Source: Oscillospiraceae bacterium (GTDB lineage Bacteria > Bacillota > Clostridia > Oscillospirales > JAAYXM01). Taken from it: 59,688 nucleotides of DNA. Below, piece by piece: positions 36,302 through 44,848 of the stretch. The notes under the pieces are model-generated. The model did no database searches and was not told the DNA's origin. It saw only the letters and a list, made by a program, of their open reading frames with translations. The stretch is taken from contig SVLF01000010.1 in assembly GCA_015068085.1 (NCBI GenBank), forward strand, positions 1 through 59,688, written 5' to 3'. Positions within the stretch are counted from its first letter, which is position 1; each line of letters begins with the position of its first letter. Position numbers and translations under genes: made by a program.

Positions 36302-36385
36302 ATAATATTATAAGGTACATTATTAAATTCCAAAACAAAAGGAATATCTTTTTCCCTTTTGTCCTGTGGAAAGGAAGTCGTATTT

Positions 36386-37216
36386 ATGAGCATTGCAGAT
36401 AAGCTTTTTATCGAAAATTGCAAAGATATCCTTGAAAACGGAGTGTGGGACACGGATTATGACGTGCGACCGCGCTGGGAGGACGGAACACCGGCACACA
36501 CCGTAAAAAAATTCGGTGTGGTAAACCGTTATGACCTCTCGCGTGAGTTTCCCATTCTCACAATACGCCGTACCGCGCTTAAGTCGGCAATTGATGAGCT
36601 TCTGTGGATTTGGCAGAAGAAATCCAACAAAATTTCGGAGCTTAAAAGCCGTATCTGGGATTCGTGGGCAGACGAGAACGGAACAATCGGCAAGGCTTAC
36701 GGATATCAGCTCGGAAAACCGCATCGCTACCGTGAAGGAATGTTCGACCAGGTTGACCGCGTGCTCTTCGATTTGAAAAACAATCCCACAAGCCGCCGCA
36801 TAATGACCAACATCTATAACCACGACGAGCTTTGCGATATGCAGCTTTATCCCTGCGCATACAGTATGACCTTCAACGTCAGCGGCAATAAGCTCAACGC
36901 CATACTCAACCAGCGCTCACAGGATATGCTTACGGCAAACGGCTGGAACACCTGTCAGTATGCCGTTCTTGTTCATATGATGGCGCACGTAAGCGGGCTT
37001 GAGGTTGGCGAGCTTGTCCACGTTATCGCCGATGCGCATATATATGACCGCCACATTCCGCTTGTGGAAAAGCTTTTGGAGTGTGAAACGTACGACGCGC
37101 CTGCATTTATTATGAACAAAGAGAAAAAGAATTTCTACGACTTTACCGTAGAAGATTTCCGCCTTGAGAATTACAAATACAGCGAATTTAACCTTAAAAT
37201 CCCGGTTGCAATATAA
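36386..37216 (+). CDS. thyA: Thymidylate synthase
   Basis: A 276-residue ThyA, converting dUMP to dTMP with methylene-tetrahydrofolate. The catalytic Cys is in MQLYPCAYSMTFNV, the phosphate-binding Arg pair in NPTSRRIMTNIYN, and the nucleotide-binding NQRSQDMLTANGWNTCQY region is intact. AAAGGAAG upstream supports ATG 36386 over the in-frame start at 36359. It is followed by dihydrofolate reductase, which regenerates its cofactor. Confidence 0.95.
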   Translation: MSIADKLFIENCKDILENGVWDTDYDVRPRWEDGTPAHTVKKFGVVNRYDLSREFPILTIRRTALKSAIDELLWIWQKKSNKISELKSRIWDSWADENGTIGKAYGYQLGKPHRYREGMFDQVDRVLFDLKNNPTSRRIMTNIYNHDELCDMQLYPCAYSMTFNVSGNKLNAILNQRSQDMLTANGWNTCQYAVLVHMMAHVSGLEVGELVHVIADAHIYDRHIPLVEKLLECETYDAPAFIMNKEKKNFYDFTVEDFRLENYKYSEFNLKIPVAI

Positions 37217-37286
37217 AATACTGATAAATTTTATGTATCCCGAATATATATCTGTAATAAAGGAAAAATAACAGGGAGGAATTTTT

Positions 37287-37772
37287 GTGAACATCATTGC
37301 ATCGGCAGACATCGGATGGGGCATCGGCCGCGGAGGCGAGCTTCTTTATCACATTCCGGAGGATATGCGCTACTTCAAAGAAATGACAACGGGGAAAACC
37401 GTAATTATGGGACGTGCAACGCTTTTCTCTCTTCCCGGCGGCAAACCGCTGCCAAAGCGCAGAAACATCATCTTATCAACGACGCTTGATGAGGTAGAGG
37501 GCGCAGAGGTCTGCAAAACCCCCGCGGAAATCGCAGCGCTCTTAAAGGACGAAAAGAGCGAGGATATCTTTGTGATCGGAGGAGAGAGTGTTTACCGCGA
37601 TATGCTTCCGTTCTGCGACACGGCGTACATAACGCGCGTTGAGGCAATGTCAGAGGCCGACCGTCATCTTGTGAACCTCGATGATTCGCCGGATTGGGAA
37701 GTTGTCCGCCGCTCACCGATGTATGCCCACAACGGCGTATGCTTTAAATTTGTGACATATAAGAGAAAATAA
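37287..37772 (+). CDS. folA: Dihydrofolate reductase
   Basis: A 161-residue DHFR. NIIASADIGWGIGRGGELLYHIPEDMRYFKEMT holds the substrate loop, TVIMGRATLFSLP the NADPH-binding strand, and FVIGGESVYRDMLP the glycine pair. The acidic catalytic residue is Glu in PEDM. The start codon is GTG at 37287, with GGGAGGA 6 bases upstream. It sits 70 bases after thyA. Confidence 0.93.
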   Translation: MNIIASADIGWGIGRGGELLYHIPEDMRYFKEMTTGKTVIMGRATLFSLPGGKPLPKRRNIILSTTLDEVEGAEVCKTPAEIAALLKDEKSEDIFVIGGESVYRDMLPFCDTAYITRVEAMSEADRHLVNLDDSPDWEVVRRSPMYAHNGVCFKFVTYKRK

Positions 37773-37813
37773 GAAAGAAAAAACATTATCAGATAAAACC
37801 AGGAGGACATCAG

Positions 37814-39604
37814 ATGCTTATTACCAATGATATAAAATACGTCGGCGTGAACGACCATGAAATTGATCTGTTTGAGGGACAGTATACCGTTCCCAACGGT
37901 ATGTCGTATAACTCATACGTCATTCTCGACGAAAAAATTGCCGTGCTTGATACCGTTGACGCACGCTTTACTCACGCCTGGCTTGACAACATACAAAACA
38001 CACTCGAAGGAAGAGTGCCGGACTATCTTATCATCCAGCATATGGAGCCGGACCATTCAGCGAACATAGTAAACTTTACAAAGGCATATCCGGATGCAAA
38101 AATTGTTTCCTCGGCAAAGTCCTTTACCATGATGAAGCAGTTTTTCGGAAAGGATTTTTCCGACCGTCAGGTAGTTGTCGGCGAGGGAGACACATTAAAC
38201 CTCGGTACGCACACACTCACCTTTGTCACCGCACCGATGGTTCACTGGCCGGAGGTTATCGTAACTTACGACAGCCGTGATAAGGTGCTCTTCTCGGCAG
38301 ACGGCTTCGGCAAATTCGGCGCGCTTGACGCGGATGAAGACTGGGCATGCGAGGCACGCCGTTATTACATCGGCATTGTCGGAAAATACGGTGTACAGGT
38401 TCAGAATCTTCTCAAGAAAGCATCTGCTCTTGACATTGAGAAAATCTGTCCGCTCCACGGTCCCGTGCTTTCGGAAAATCTCGGTTACTATATAAATCTC
38501 TACAACACCTGGTCAAGCTATCAGCCGGAAGAGGAAGGAATTGTAATTGCCTATACTTCGGTTTACGGCAATACGAAAAAAGCAGTTGTGAAGCTTGCAG
38601 ACAAGCTCCGTGCAAAGGGTTGCCCGAAGGTTGTCATAAACGACCTTGCGCGCTGTGATATGGCAGAGGCTGTTGAGGATGCCTTCCGCTACAGTAAAAT
38701 CGTTTTTGCGACAACAACCTACAACGCAGAAATTTTCCCGTTTATGCGAGAATTTATAAACCACCTTACCGAGCGTGGTTTCAAGAACAGGACTGTTGCA
38801 TTTGTCGAAAACGGAAGCTGGGCGCCTCTTGCGGCAAAGGTTATGCGCGAGATGCTTTCAAAGTGCAAAAATCTCACCGAGGCCGAAACTACTGTCAGAA
38901 TTATGTCGGCACTGAATGATGAGAGTATGGCTCAGCTTGATGCGCTGTCCGATGAGCTTTGCCGCGAATACCTTGCACAGCAGGATTCCACAGCGAACAA
39001 GAACGACCTTACGGCATTGTTCAATATCGGCTACGGTCTTTATGTCGTCACATCAAACGACGGCAAGCGCGACAACGGTCTTATCGTAAACACCGTTACA
39101 CAGGTAACAAGTGTTCCGAACAGGATTGCCGTTACAATAAACAAAGACAACTATTCACACCACATTATAAAGAATTCCGGAAAGATGAATATAAACTGCC
39201 TTTCCGTTGATGCTCCGTTTGAAGTTTTTGAGCGCTTCGGCTTCCAAAGCGGAAGAAATACCGACAAGTTTGACGGCTGTGATGTTCTCCGTTCAGATAA
39301 CGGGCTTGTCTTCCTTTCGCGCTTCATAAATTCGTTTATGTCGCTAAACGTTGAACAATATGTTGATCTTGATACACACGGAATGTTTATCTGCAGCGTT
39401 TCGGAGGCGCGCGTCATCTCCGACCGCGAAACAATGACATATTCATATTACCATGAAAATGTCAAGCCGAAGCCGAAAACCGAAGGCAAAAAAGGATATG
39501 TCTGCAAAATCTGCGGATTTGTATATGAGGGTGACAAGCTTCCCGATGACTTTGTCTGCCCGCTCTGCAAGCACCCCGCATCTGATTTTGAAGAGATAAA
39601 ATAA
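37814..39604 (+). CDS. Flavodiiron protein with flavin reductase and rubredoxin domains
   Basis: A 596-residue cytoplasmic O2/NO reductase. Order: metallo-beta-lactamase diiron domain (HMEPDHSAN, about residues 1-250), flavodoxin domain ([16 protein letters not shown], about 253-395), flavin-reductase-like domain ([16 protein letters not shown], about 398-545), and C-terminal rubredoxin ([22 protein letters not shown], about 557-596). The extra domains make it largely self-sufficient for electron transfer from NAD(P)H, like class C/related flavodiiron proteins. In an anaerobe it would protect the hydrogenase and other oxygen-sensitive enzymes. AGGAGG precedes ATG 37814, and a separate rubredoxin gene follows. 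Confidence 0.93.
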   Translation: MLITNDIKYVGVNDHEIDLFEGQYTVPNGMSYNSYVILDEKIAVLDTVDARFTHAWLDNIQNTLEGRVPDYLIIQHMEPDHSANIVNFTKAYPDAKIVSSAKSFTMMKQFFGKDFSDRQVVVGEGDTLNLGTHTLTFVTAPMVHWPEVIVTYDSRDKVLFSADGFGKFGALDADEDWACEARRYYIGIVGKYGVQVQNLLKKASALDIEKICPLHGPVLSENLGYYINLYNTWSSYQPEEEGIVIAYTSVYGNTKKAVVKLADKLRAKGCPKVVINDLARCDMAEAVEDAFRYSKIVFATTTYNAEIFPFMREFINHLTERGFKNRTVAFVENGSWAPLAAKVMREMLSKCKNLTEAETTVRIMSALNDESMAQLDALSDELCREYLAQQDSTANKNDLTALFNIGYGLYVVTSNDGKRDNGLIVNTVTQVTSVPNRIAVTINKDNYSHHIIKNSGKMNINCLSVDAPFEVFERFGFQSGRNTDKFDGCDVLRSDNGLVFLSRFINSFMSLNVEQYVDLDTHGMFICSVSEARVISDRETMTYSYYHENVKPKPKTEGKKGYVCKICGFVYEGDKLPDDFVCPLCKHPASDFEEIK

Positions 39605-39624
39605 ATTTTCAGGAGGTTTTTATT

Positions 39625-39783
39625 ATGAAGTATGTATGTGACGTATGCGGATGGGTATACGATGAGGACGCGGGCGATGAGGAGCTTGGATTTGCCCCCG
39701 GAACAAAGTTTGAGGAGCTTCCGGATGACTTCGAATGCCCCCTCTGCTTTGTAGGCAAGGACAGCTTCAGCGCCGAAGAATAA
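39625..39783 (+). CDS. rd: Rubredoxin
   Basis: A 52-residue rubredoxin. Two CxxC pairs ([29 protein letters not shown]) bind one iron, and the normal length and [15 protein letters not shown] core are intact. AGGAGG 9 bases upstream supports ATG 39625. It lies 20 bases after the flavodiiron gene, so it is probably its electron donor in addition to the fused rubredoxin domain. Confidence 0.95.
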   Translation: MKYVCDVCGWVYDEDAGDEELGFAPGTKFEELPDDFECPLCFVGKDSFSAEE

Positions 39784-39799
39784 AAGTGAAGGTTAAAAT

Positions 39800-39900
39800 G
39801 CTCCGGAATGCAAAAAAGTATTTTTTGCTGCGGGCAGGCCGAACTGCTCAACGTACTATGTACTTCTTCAGGTTCGGTTTGCCCATTCCGAAGCTTTTTT
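39800..39900 (+). ncRNA. Three-way-junction RNA ending in an intrinsic terminator
   Basis: P1: GCTCCGGAAT (39800-39809) pairs with ATTCCGAAGC (39885-39894), one mismatch. P2: GCAAAAAA/TTTTTTGC (39810-39828). P3: GGGCA..CCGAAC..TG (39832-39846) pairs with CA.GTTCGG..TGCCC (39869-39884), with an inner GTAC-TAT-GTAC hairpin. Six T follow (39895-39900). It could be a composite terminator of the rubredoxin operon or a leader RNA of the ZIP gene 40 bases downstream. No known riboswitch class recognised. Confidence 0.55.
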
Positions 39901-39939
39901 CCATTCATTTCTGAAATTTATACATAGGGGTACATTTCT

Positions 39940-40692
39940 ATGACTATGGTATTGCTTACAGCGCTCGGCGTGGGAGGCGCAACCGTATTCGGCGCTCTCA
40001 TCGGCTTTGCGTTCAAAAAAATATCCACAAAATTTTCCGACATTGTTCTTTCCTTTGCAGCCGGAGTTATGCTTGCTGCGGCAGTGCTCGGTCTTGTTCT
40101 TCCTTCTCTTGAATACGGCGGGAAATACAGTCTTTTCATAACCGTTGCAGGAATATTTACCGGGGCGCTGTGCTTAAATCTCATCGACAAGCTCGTCCCC
40201 CATCTCCACAGGCTTGCGGGAGCTGACCGGGAAGAGCACAACAATGCCAATTTAAACCGCGTGCTCCTCTTTGTCGCGGCAATCGCAATTCATAATTTTC
40301 CCGAAGGAATCGCGGCAGGTGTCGGCTTTGGCTCAGGGGACGTATCGCAGGCGCTTATCATCGCCGGAGGTATCGCCCTGCAGAATATTCCGGAGGGAAT
40401 GGTAATAATCGGCCCAATGCTTGCTGCAGGCATTCCTGCGGGCAGAACGTTTATCTGCGCGCTTGCAACAGGTCTCGTCGAGGTTCTCGGCACATTTATG
40501 GGGTATTTCGCCGTAAGCATTTCCTCCGCCGTGCTTCCTTTTGCTCTTGCATTTGCAGGCGGCACAATGCTTTATGTAATCAGTGATGAAATGATTCCCG
40601 AAACCCACGCTCACGGCAATGAGCGCGGAGCAACCTACGCCTTGCTCGTGGGCTTTTGCGTAATGCTTATAACCGATGTCCTTTTAGGATAA
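39940..40692 (+). CDS. zupT: ZIP-family divalent metal transporter
   Basis: A 250-residue membrane protein with about eight hydrophobic helices. The metal-site helices TM4 and TM5 carry HNFPEGIAAGVGFG and IALQNIPEGMVIIGP, the ZIP family signature. It would import zinc, iron or manganese. The symbol is by closest resemblance. It is preceded by the structured RNA at 39800-39900. The hydrophilic loop between TM3 and TM4 (HLHRLAGADREEHNNANL) contains His residues as usual. Confidence 0.88.
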   Translation: MTMVLLTALGVGGATVFGALIGFAFKKISTKFSDIVLSFAAGVMLAAAVLGLVLPSLEYGGKYSLFITVAGIFTGALCLNLIDKLVPHLHRLAGADREEHNNANLNRVLLFVAAIAIHNFPEGIAAGVGFGSGDVSQALIIAGGIALQNIPEGMVIIGPMLAAGIPAGRTFICALATGLVEVLGTFMGYFAVSISSAVLPFALAFAGGTMLYVISDEMIPETHAHGNERGATYALLVGFCVMLITDVLLG

Positions 40693-40724
40693 CTCAACCA
40701 TTTTTTAACATAGGAGACCTTTAC

Positions 40725-42041
40725 ATGAACAAACTTGTTTCAGTCGGCTTTGCCAGAAAATGCATCACCCCGCCGCTCGGAACCGCAATATCGGGGTACT
40801 TTGAACCGCGCCACGCAAAGGGCGTTCACGACGAATTGTATGTAAGTGCCACCGCATTTGATGACGGCAAAAACCGTGCCGTTGTCCTCGCCTGCGACCT
40901 TTGCGGAATGAAAAATCAGTATCTTCTTGATGGTTATAAAAAGATGATTTCGGAATTCTGCAACATTCCGGCAGAAGCCGTGATAGTCACCTGTTCACAC
41001 ACGCATACAGGTCCGATTGTCGGAGACGATGAGTCTTCCGGTGAAAAATCAAATCCCGCGTATGACGAATATCTCGGTCTTATGCTTCGTGATGCGGCGG
41101 CAATGGCATTTGCAGATGCCTCTCCTGCCCGTTTTTACACAGCAGAAGGAAAATGCCGCGATGTTGCCTTCGTCCGGATTTACAGAATGCGTGACGGCTC
41201 AGTCCAGACCAATCCCCCACTCGGAGATAAGGATATTCTCCATCCGATTTCTGAGGCGGACGAAACGGTTTATGTTATGAAAATCACGAGGGAGAACAAG
41301 GAGGATATTCTTCTGGTGAATTTCGGTGTTCACGCCGACACGATAGGCGGAGAAATAATAAGCGCAGACCATATCGGATTTATGCGCGAAACACTTGAAC
41401 GCGCGCTTCCGAATACAAAGACAGTATTTCTGCAAGGTGCTGAGGGTGATATAAACACCCGTAATGTACATATAACAAAGCCGGCGCGCGGGCTTGAATA
41501 TTCACGTAGTATCGGCAGAAGCATCGCCGGAGCAGTGCTTGCAGCTCTTGGCGATGCAGAGGAAGCTGAGATTTCCGATGTTGCATATGCTAATATGCGC
41601 ATCTCCATTCCGACAAACCGCGAAAACCACCGTATACCGCTGGCGGAGAAAGTTCTTAAACTGCACCGCGAAGAGCGTGATGATGAAATAGACGCACTCT
41701 GCGGTGATACCCCGATGAACCCGCCCGAAGCCATACGCATTCTGCGGCTTGCCGACGGACCGGATGCTTTCGAATTCACGCTTTCAGCCATAAAGCTCGG
41801 AAATATTGCCATTGCAGGACTTCCGGGTGAGCCCTTTTGCGAAATAGGAAAAAGAATCCGTGAAGCCTCCCCGTTTGACAAAACATTTGTCTGCGTGCTC
41901 ACCGACGGCGGCGAAACATATTTCCCGACAGGTACGGTGTATGACGAGCGATGCTATGAATCCACCAGCACCCCAATTAAAAAGGGCGCAGACGATATCC
42001 TCGTCAACAGTATGACAAAGCTTTTGAATAGTTTGAGATAA
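40725..42041 (+). CDS. Ceramidase-fold hydrolase (PF04734-like), second copy
   Basis: A 438-residue cytoplasmic protein of the same family as the gene at 4939: VGFARKCITPPLGTAISGYF start, VTCSHTHTGPIVGD metal motif, VNFGVHADTIGG, FLQGAEGDINTR, and GLPGEPFCEIGK. AGGAG precedes ATG 40725; the longer start at 40656 lies inside the ZIP gene. It shares only family motifs with the other copy, so it is not a recent duplicate. Substrate unknown; amide or ester hydrolysis is the likely chemistry. Confidence 0.75.
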   Translation: MNKLVSVGFARKCITPPLGTAISGYFEPRHAKGVHDELYVSATAFDDGKNRAVVLACDLCGMKNQYLLDGYKKMISEFCNIPAEAVIVTCSHTHTGPIVGDDESSGEKSNPAYDEYLGLMLRDAAAMAFADASPARFYTAEGKCRDVAFVRIYRMRDGSVQTNPPLGDKDILHPISEADETVYVMKITRENKEDILLVNFGVHADTIGGEIISADHIGFMRETLERALPNTKTVFLQGAEGDINTRNVHITKPARGLEYSRSIGRSIAGAVLAALGDAEEAEISDVAYANMRISIPTNRENHRIPLAEKVLKLHREERDDEIDALCGDTPMNPPEAIRILRLADGPDAFEFTLSAIKLGNIAIAGLPGEPFCEIGKRIREASPFDKTFVCVLTDGGETYFPTGTVYDERCYESTSTPIKKGADDILVNSMTKLLNSLR

Positions 42042-42050
42042 ACTAACAAG

Positions 42051-42098
42051 GACCTATTGATCCGGTTTTATGCCAAATCATTAGGTCCGGTCTTTTTT
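42051..42098 (+). terminator. Terminator after the second ceramidase-fold gene
   Basis: GGACCTATTGAT pairs with ATCATTAGGTCC (one bulge) around a 15-base loop, followed by GGTCTTTTTTATT. Confidence 0.7.
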
Positions 42099-42104
42099 AT
42101 TGCA

Positions 42105-42158
42105 GCATAAGCCGAGTGGACACGAGCCCCTTAAGGTCCGTGTCCACTCGGCTTATGC
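42105..42158. repeat. 20-bp perfect inverted repeat between convergent genes
   Basis: Arms at 42105-42124 and 42139-42158 are exactly complementary, with a 14-base loop. The right arm contains the stop and last codons of the SLH/papain-like gene. It would form a very stable hairpin at the 3' end of that mRNA, but no T-run follows on either strand, so it may protect the 3' end or block read-through instead of being a simple terminator. Confidence 0.85.
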
Positions 42159-43910
42159 CATGAAGTCAAAATCGCGTACTGTAATTTCCTGACCTGTTAC
42201 AAGGCGGAAGGTAACGGTGCAGTGCAGTTCGCCTTTTGGAAGCTCTAAAACATTTATCTTTCCGCGGACAACCTCCGGAGCTTCTGTTACAAACTGTTGC
42301 AAATCAAACTTTACATATATATCGTTTCTTCGACGAACTTGTGCTGTCGCTTGTTGTATAATCTCACCGGCAGTATTGGTTACCTTGATTGTACATGTAT
42401 CCATCAGCCAATTACAACCAAAAGTACCTTTAAGAAGATTGGATTTATTGTGCTCTGTTTCCGAGTCTGTTATAACAGGCTCGGCGACCGGAGATGAATC
42501 CACAAGCGACTTGCACGTAATCGGAACATACCCGGCGGCTATAAGCTTGCGGAAGGTATACTGATGATCCACACCGGCAATACGGTACACATTACTGCCG
42601 ATTTTCTCGTCATAATATGTTTCCTCCGCTCTGAAATTCCCTGCTGTCTGATCAACGAGAGTTACAACGCTTTTATTTTCATCAATCTCGCCTCTCGCGT
42701 CATATACAACGTCAACGCCTACAACCATCATCGCATGATTTCCCGATGTGGTTGCCCTGACTACGCCGTCTGCAGGTTTTAGCTCTGCGTATGCAGCGAA
42801 AATGACCTTTTCTCCGTTTTCAAGTATAGTCTTTCTCGTATCCTTATACTTCACGGTATCTGCGGCTGTAACAGAATAGTTTCCTACCTTTTCAAAACCA
42901 TAGGCATCTGTCATATATACAGTTTGGGTTGTCTCGGTCGTGAATGTTGCACCGACACTTCCCCAAGCAAGAACAAGCGCGCTTGAACAGTCATTTCCTA
43001 TACGTGAGCTTGTGCTGACGCCGCTTAACGCCTGCCAAGGCAAGCCTGAAATTACATAAACACCGTTTTCGTCCTTTTCGGCGGAATAGTCGAGAAATGA
43101 CGTTGCCGTGCTTCCACCGTATCCATAAGGTATACCGCTGTATATGCGGTCTGCACGAAGCAAAAGCTGATTGCTCTGTGTTGCTTCAGAAGGTGTTGTA
43201 TTTGAGGATATTGTGTAGAGAATATCCTCCTTGGGTCTCCACAGAACGGTTGCCATCTCTCTCATATATTTCTCAGCGGCGGCACGGCGCTGTGAAAGTA
43301 TTTCCTCGTTATATACAGCTCTGCACATAATTGCCGCAAACTCAGCCCTTGTGAGTGTTGCCTTTGGTCTGACACAACCGTCCTGGTAACCACGAATAAG
43401 CTCGTTTTCTACAGCTATGGCGAAGCTTTCGGCGAGCTCTTTCGAAATGCTGTCTTCATCCGAAAAACCGGATAAAACAGACACATCGGAAGAAAGCGTC
43501 TTATATCCCGTTGCATTGACTATTGCGTACACTGCCTCTTCTCTTGTAATAGCGACATCAGGCTTTATGGCATTTGCCGATACCCAAAGGGGTGAGAGAA
43601 GGTCCTTTCCTGCTTCAATGTAAGGCGCATACCACTTGTCCGTTGCGATATCAAGATACTTTTCGGAAGCGTTTTTACTCACTTCACGGTCTGAGTAGCT
43701 CACAAGCACCTTTATTGCTTCTGCGCGGGTTATTGTTGCGTTTGGCTTGAAGTTTCCGTCACTGTACCCTTCAAAGAGGCCTTCTTCGCAGCATTTTGCG
43801 ATTTCCTTATGCGCCCAGTGAACTTCACTTACGTCATTGTGTGCCGCAGCGCTGAGCGCGAGAGATAAGCTCAGCATAACAGCAAAAGTAATCCAAATAA
43901 TTTTTCTCAT
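42153..43910 (-). CDS. SLH-anchored protein with papain-like (NlpC/P60-type) domain
   Basis: A 585-residue exported protein: signal peptide (MRKIIWITFAVMLSLSLALSA), three N-terminal SLH repeats (about 25-215, with ITRAEAIKVLV, ITREEAVYAIV and LTRAEFAAIMC), then a ~240-residue domain with GNDCSSALVLAWG and GNHAMMVVGVD, a Cys/His pair as in NlpC/P60 peptidases, with a polar residue in VTLVDQTAG. A beta-rich C-terminal domain follows. It is probably a wall-bound amidase or peptidase. It is last in the locus 2 operon, 22 bases after the PHP gene. The papain-like call is by motif only. Confidence 0.7.
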   Translation of the reverse strand: MRKIIWITFAVMLSLSLALSAAAHNDVSEVHWAHKEIAKCCEEGLFEGYSDGNFKPNATITRAEAIKVLVSYSDREVSKNASEKYLDIATDKWYAPYIEAGKDLLSPLWVSANAIKPDVAITREEAVYAIVNATGYKTLSSDVSVLSGFSDEDSISKELAESFAIAVENELIRGYQDGCVRPKATLTRAEFAAIMCRAVYNEEILSQRRAAAEKYMREMATVLWRPKEDILYTISSNTTPSEATQSNQLLLRADRIYSGIPYGYGGSTATSFLDYSAEKDENGVYVISGLPWQALSGVSTSSRIGNDCSSALVLAWGSVGATFTTETTQTVYMTDAYGFEKVGNYSVTAADTVKYKDTRKTILENGEKVIFAAYAELKPADGVVRATTSGNHAMMVVGVDVVYDARGEIDENKSVVTLVDQTAGNFRAEETYYDEKIGSNVYRIAGVDHQYTFRKLIAAGYVPITCKSLVDSSPVAEPVITDSETEHNKSNLLKGTFGCNWLMDTCTIKVTNTAGEIIQQATAQVRRRNDIYVKFDLQQFVTEAPEVVRGKINVLELPKGELHCTVTFRLVTGQEITVRDFDFMA

Positions 43911-43932
43911 AATCGTTTCTCCTAAAAATTAG

Positions 43933-44832
43933 TTATCTGTTAATTTGTTTGTTTTTTATTTCCTCAAAATATTCACGGGTTGTGCCGAATGTAAGCGGCG
44001 GTGCGTAGCGAGGACAATCCTCGGGATGGGCATATTTCTCATAAAAACCGCTGCAATATCCATTGTGGTCGCTGCCTCCAGAGATATAAAGTCCCTTGTC
44101 ATATGCAAGAGCAAGCCCCTTTTCTCTTTCCTCCTCGGTCATCATCCAATGCCATATTTCAAGCCCATCTATTCCCATTTCCATGAGCGCATCCATATAG
44201 CATAGCTGCTTATGCGGGTGTGCGACTATCGCAATACCACCTGCATCGTGAATGAGCTTTATTATTTCATGCTCCTGCTTGAATGGATATGACGGCGGAA
44301 CCTCGTAACGATGCTCTCCGAAAAGCTCCTCAAAGAACTTGGGATAATCCTCGCCTTTCATAAGTCCTTTTGCGATCAGTGCACGAAAAAGATGTTCATT
44401 GCAAAGCCATGTTATACCCTTGTTATACTCCAGCACCTCTTCCCATTCAATACCAGAAAGCTTGCCGAGGTGAACTCCGCGTTCAAACAGAATTCTTGTC
44501 TGATCGGTTTCACGATGGCTCATTTCCTCAAGATACTTTTTCATCGGCGGATGCTCAGGGTCAAAGTGGTATCCGCAGATATGAAATGTCCCCGCTTCTC
44601 CCTCAATGTCCTCAAGAAGCTTTGACGGAGATGAAAACTCCGCACCGAAAATACATTCAAGCCCTATTTTATCACACTCTGCTTTAAGCTCTGCATATCC
44701 GGTCACCGTGTCGTGATCGGTGACGGCTACAGCACCATAGCCCTCCCACTTTGCAACCCTGGCAATCCGAGCCGGAGAATATCCTCCGTCTGAATGAGTC
44801 GAATGCGTGTGCAGGTTTGCGTATAATTTCAT
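43933..44832 (-). CDS. PHP-domain phosphoesterase
   Basis: A 299-residue PHP-fold metal-dependent phosphoesterase. Metal-site motifs: NLHTHSTHSDGGYSP, AVTDHDTV, IFGAEFSS, GGIAIVAHPHK and GGSDHNG. This is the RNase AM/TrpH-like set. It has no signal peptide. Its place between the binding lipoprotein and a wall protein of a polysaccharide operon suggests a phosphorylated sugar or nucleotide substrate, but none can be named. Confidence 0.85.
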   Translation of the reverse strand: MKLYANLHTHSTHSDGGYSPARIARVAKWEGYGAVAVTDHDTVTGYAELKAECDKIGLECIFGAEFSSPSKLLEDIEGEAGTFHICGYHFDPEHPPMKKYLEEMSHRETDQTRILFERGVHLGKLSGIEWEEVLEYNKGITWLCNEHLFRALIAKGLMKGEDYPKFFEELFGEHRYEVPPSYPFKQEHEIIKLIHDAGGIAIVAHPHKQLCYMDALMEMGIDGLEIWHWMMTEEEREKGLALAYDKGLYISGGSDHNGYCSGFYEKYAHPEDCPRYAPPLTFGTTREYFEEIKNKQINR

Positions 44833-44848
44833 AGTTCACCCCGCCGTG

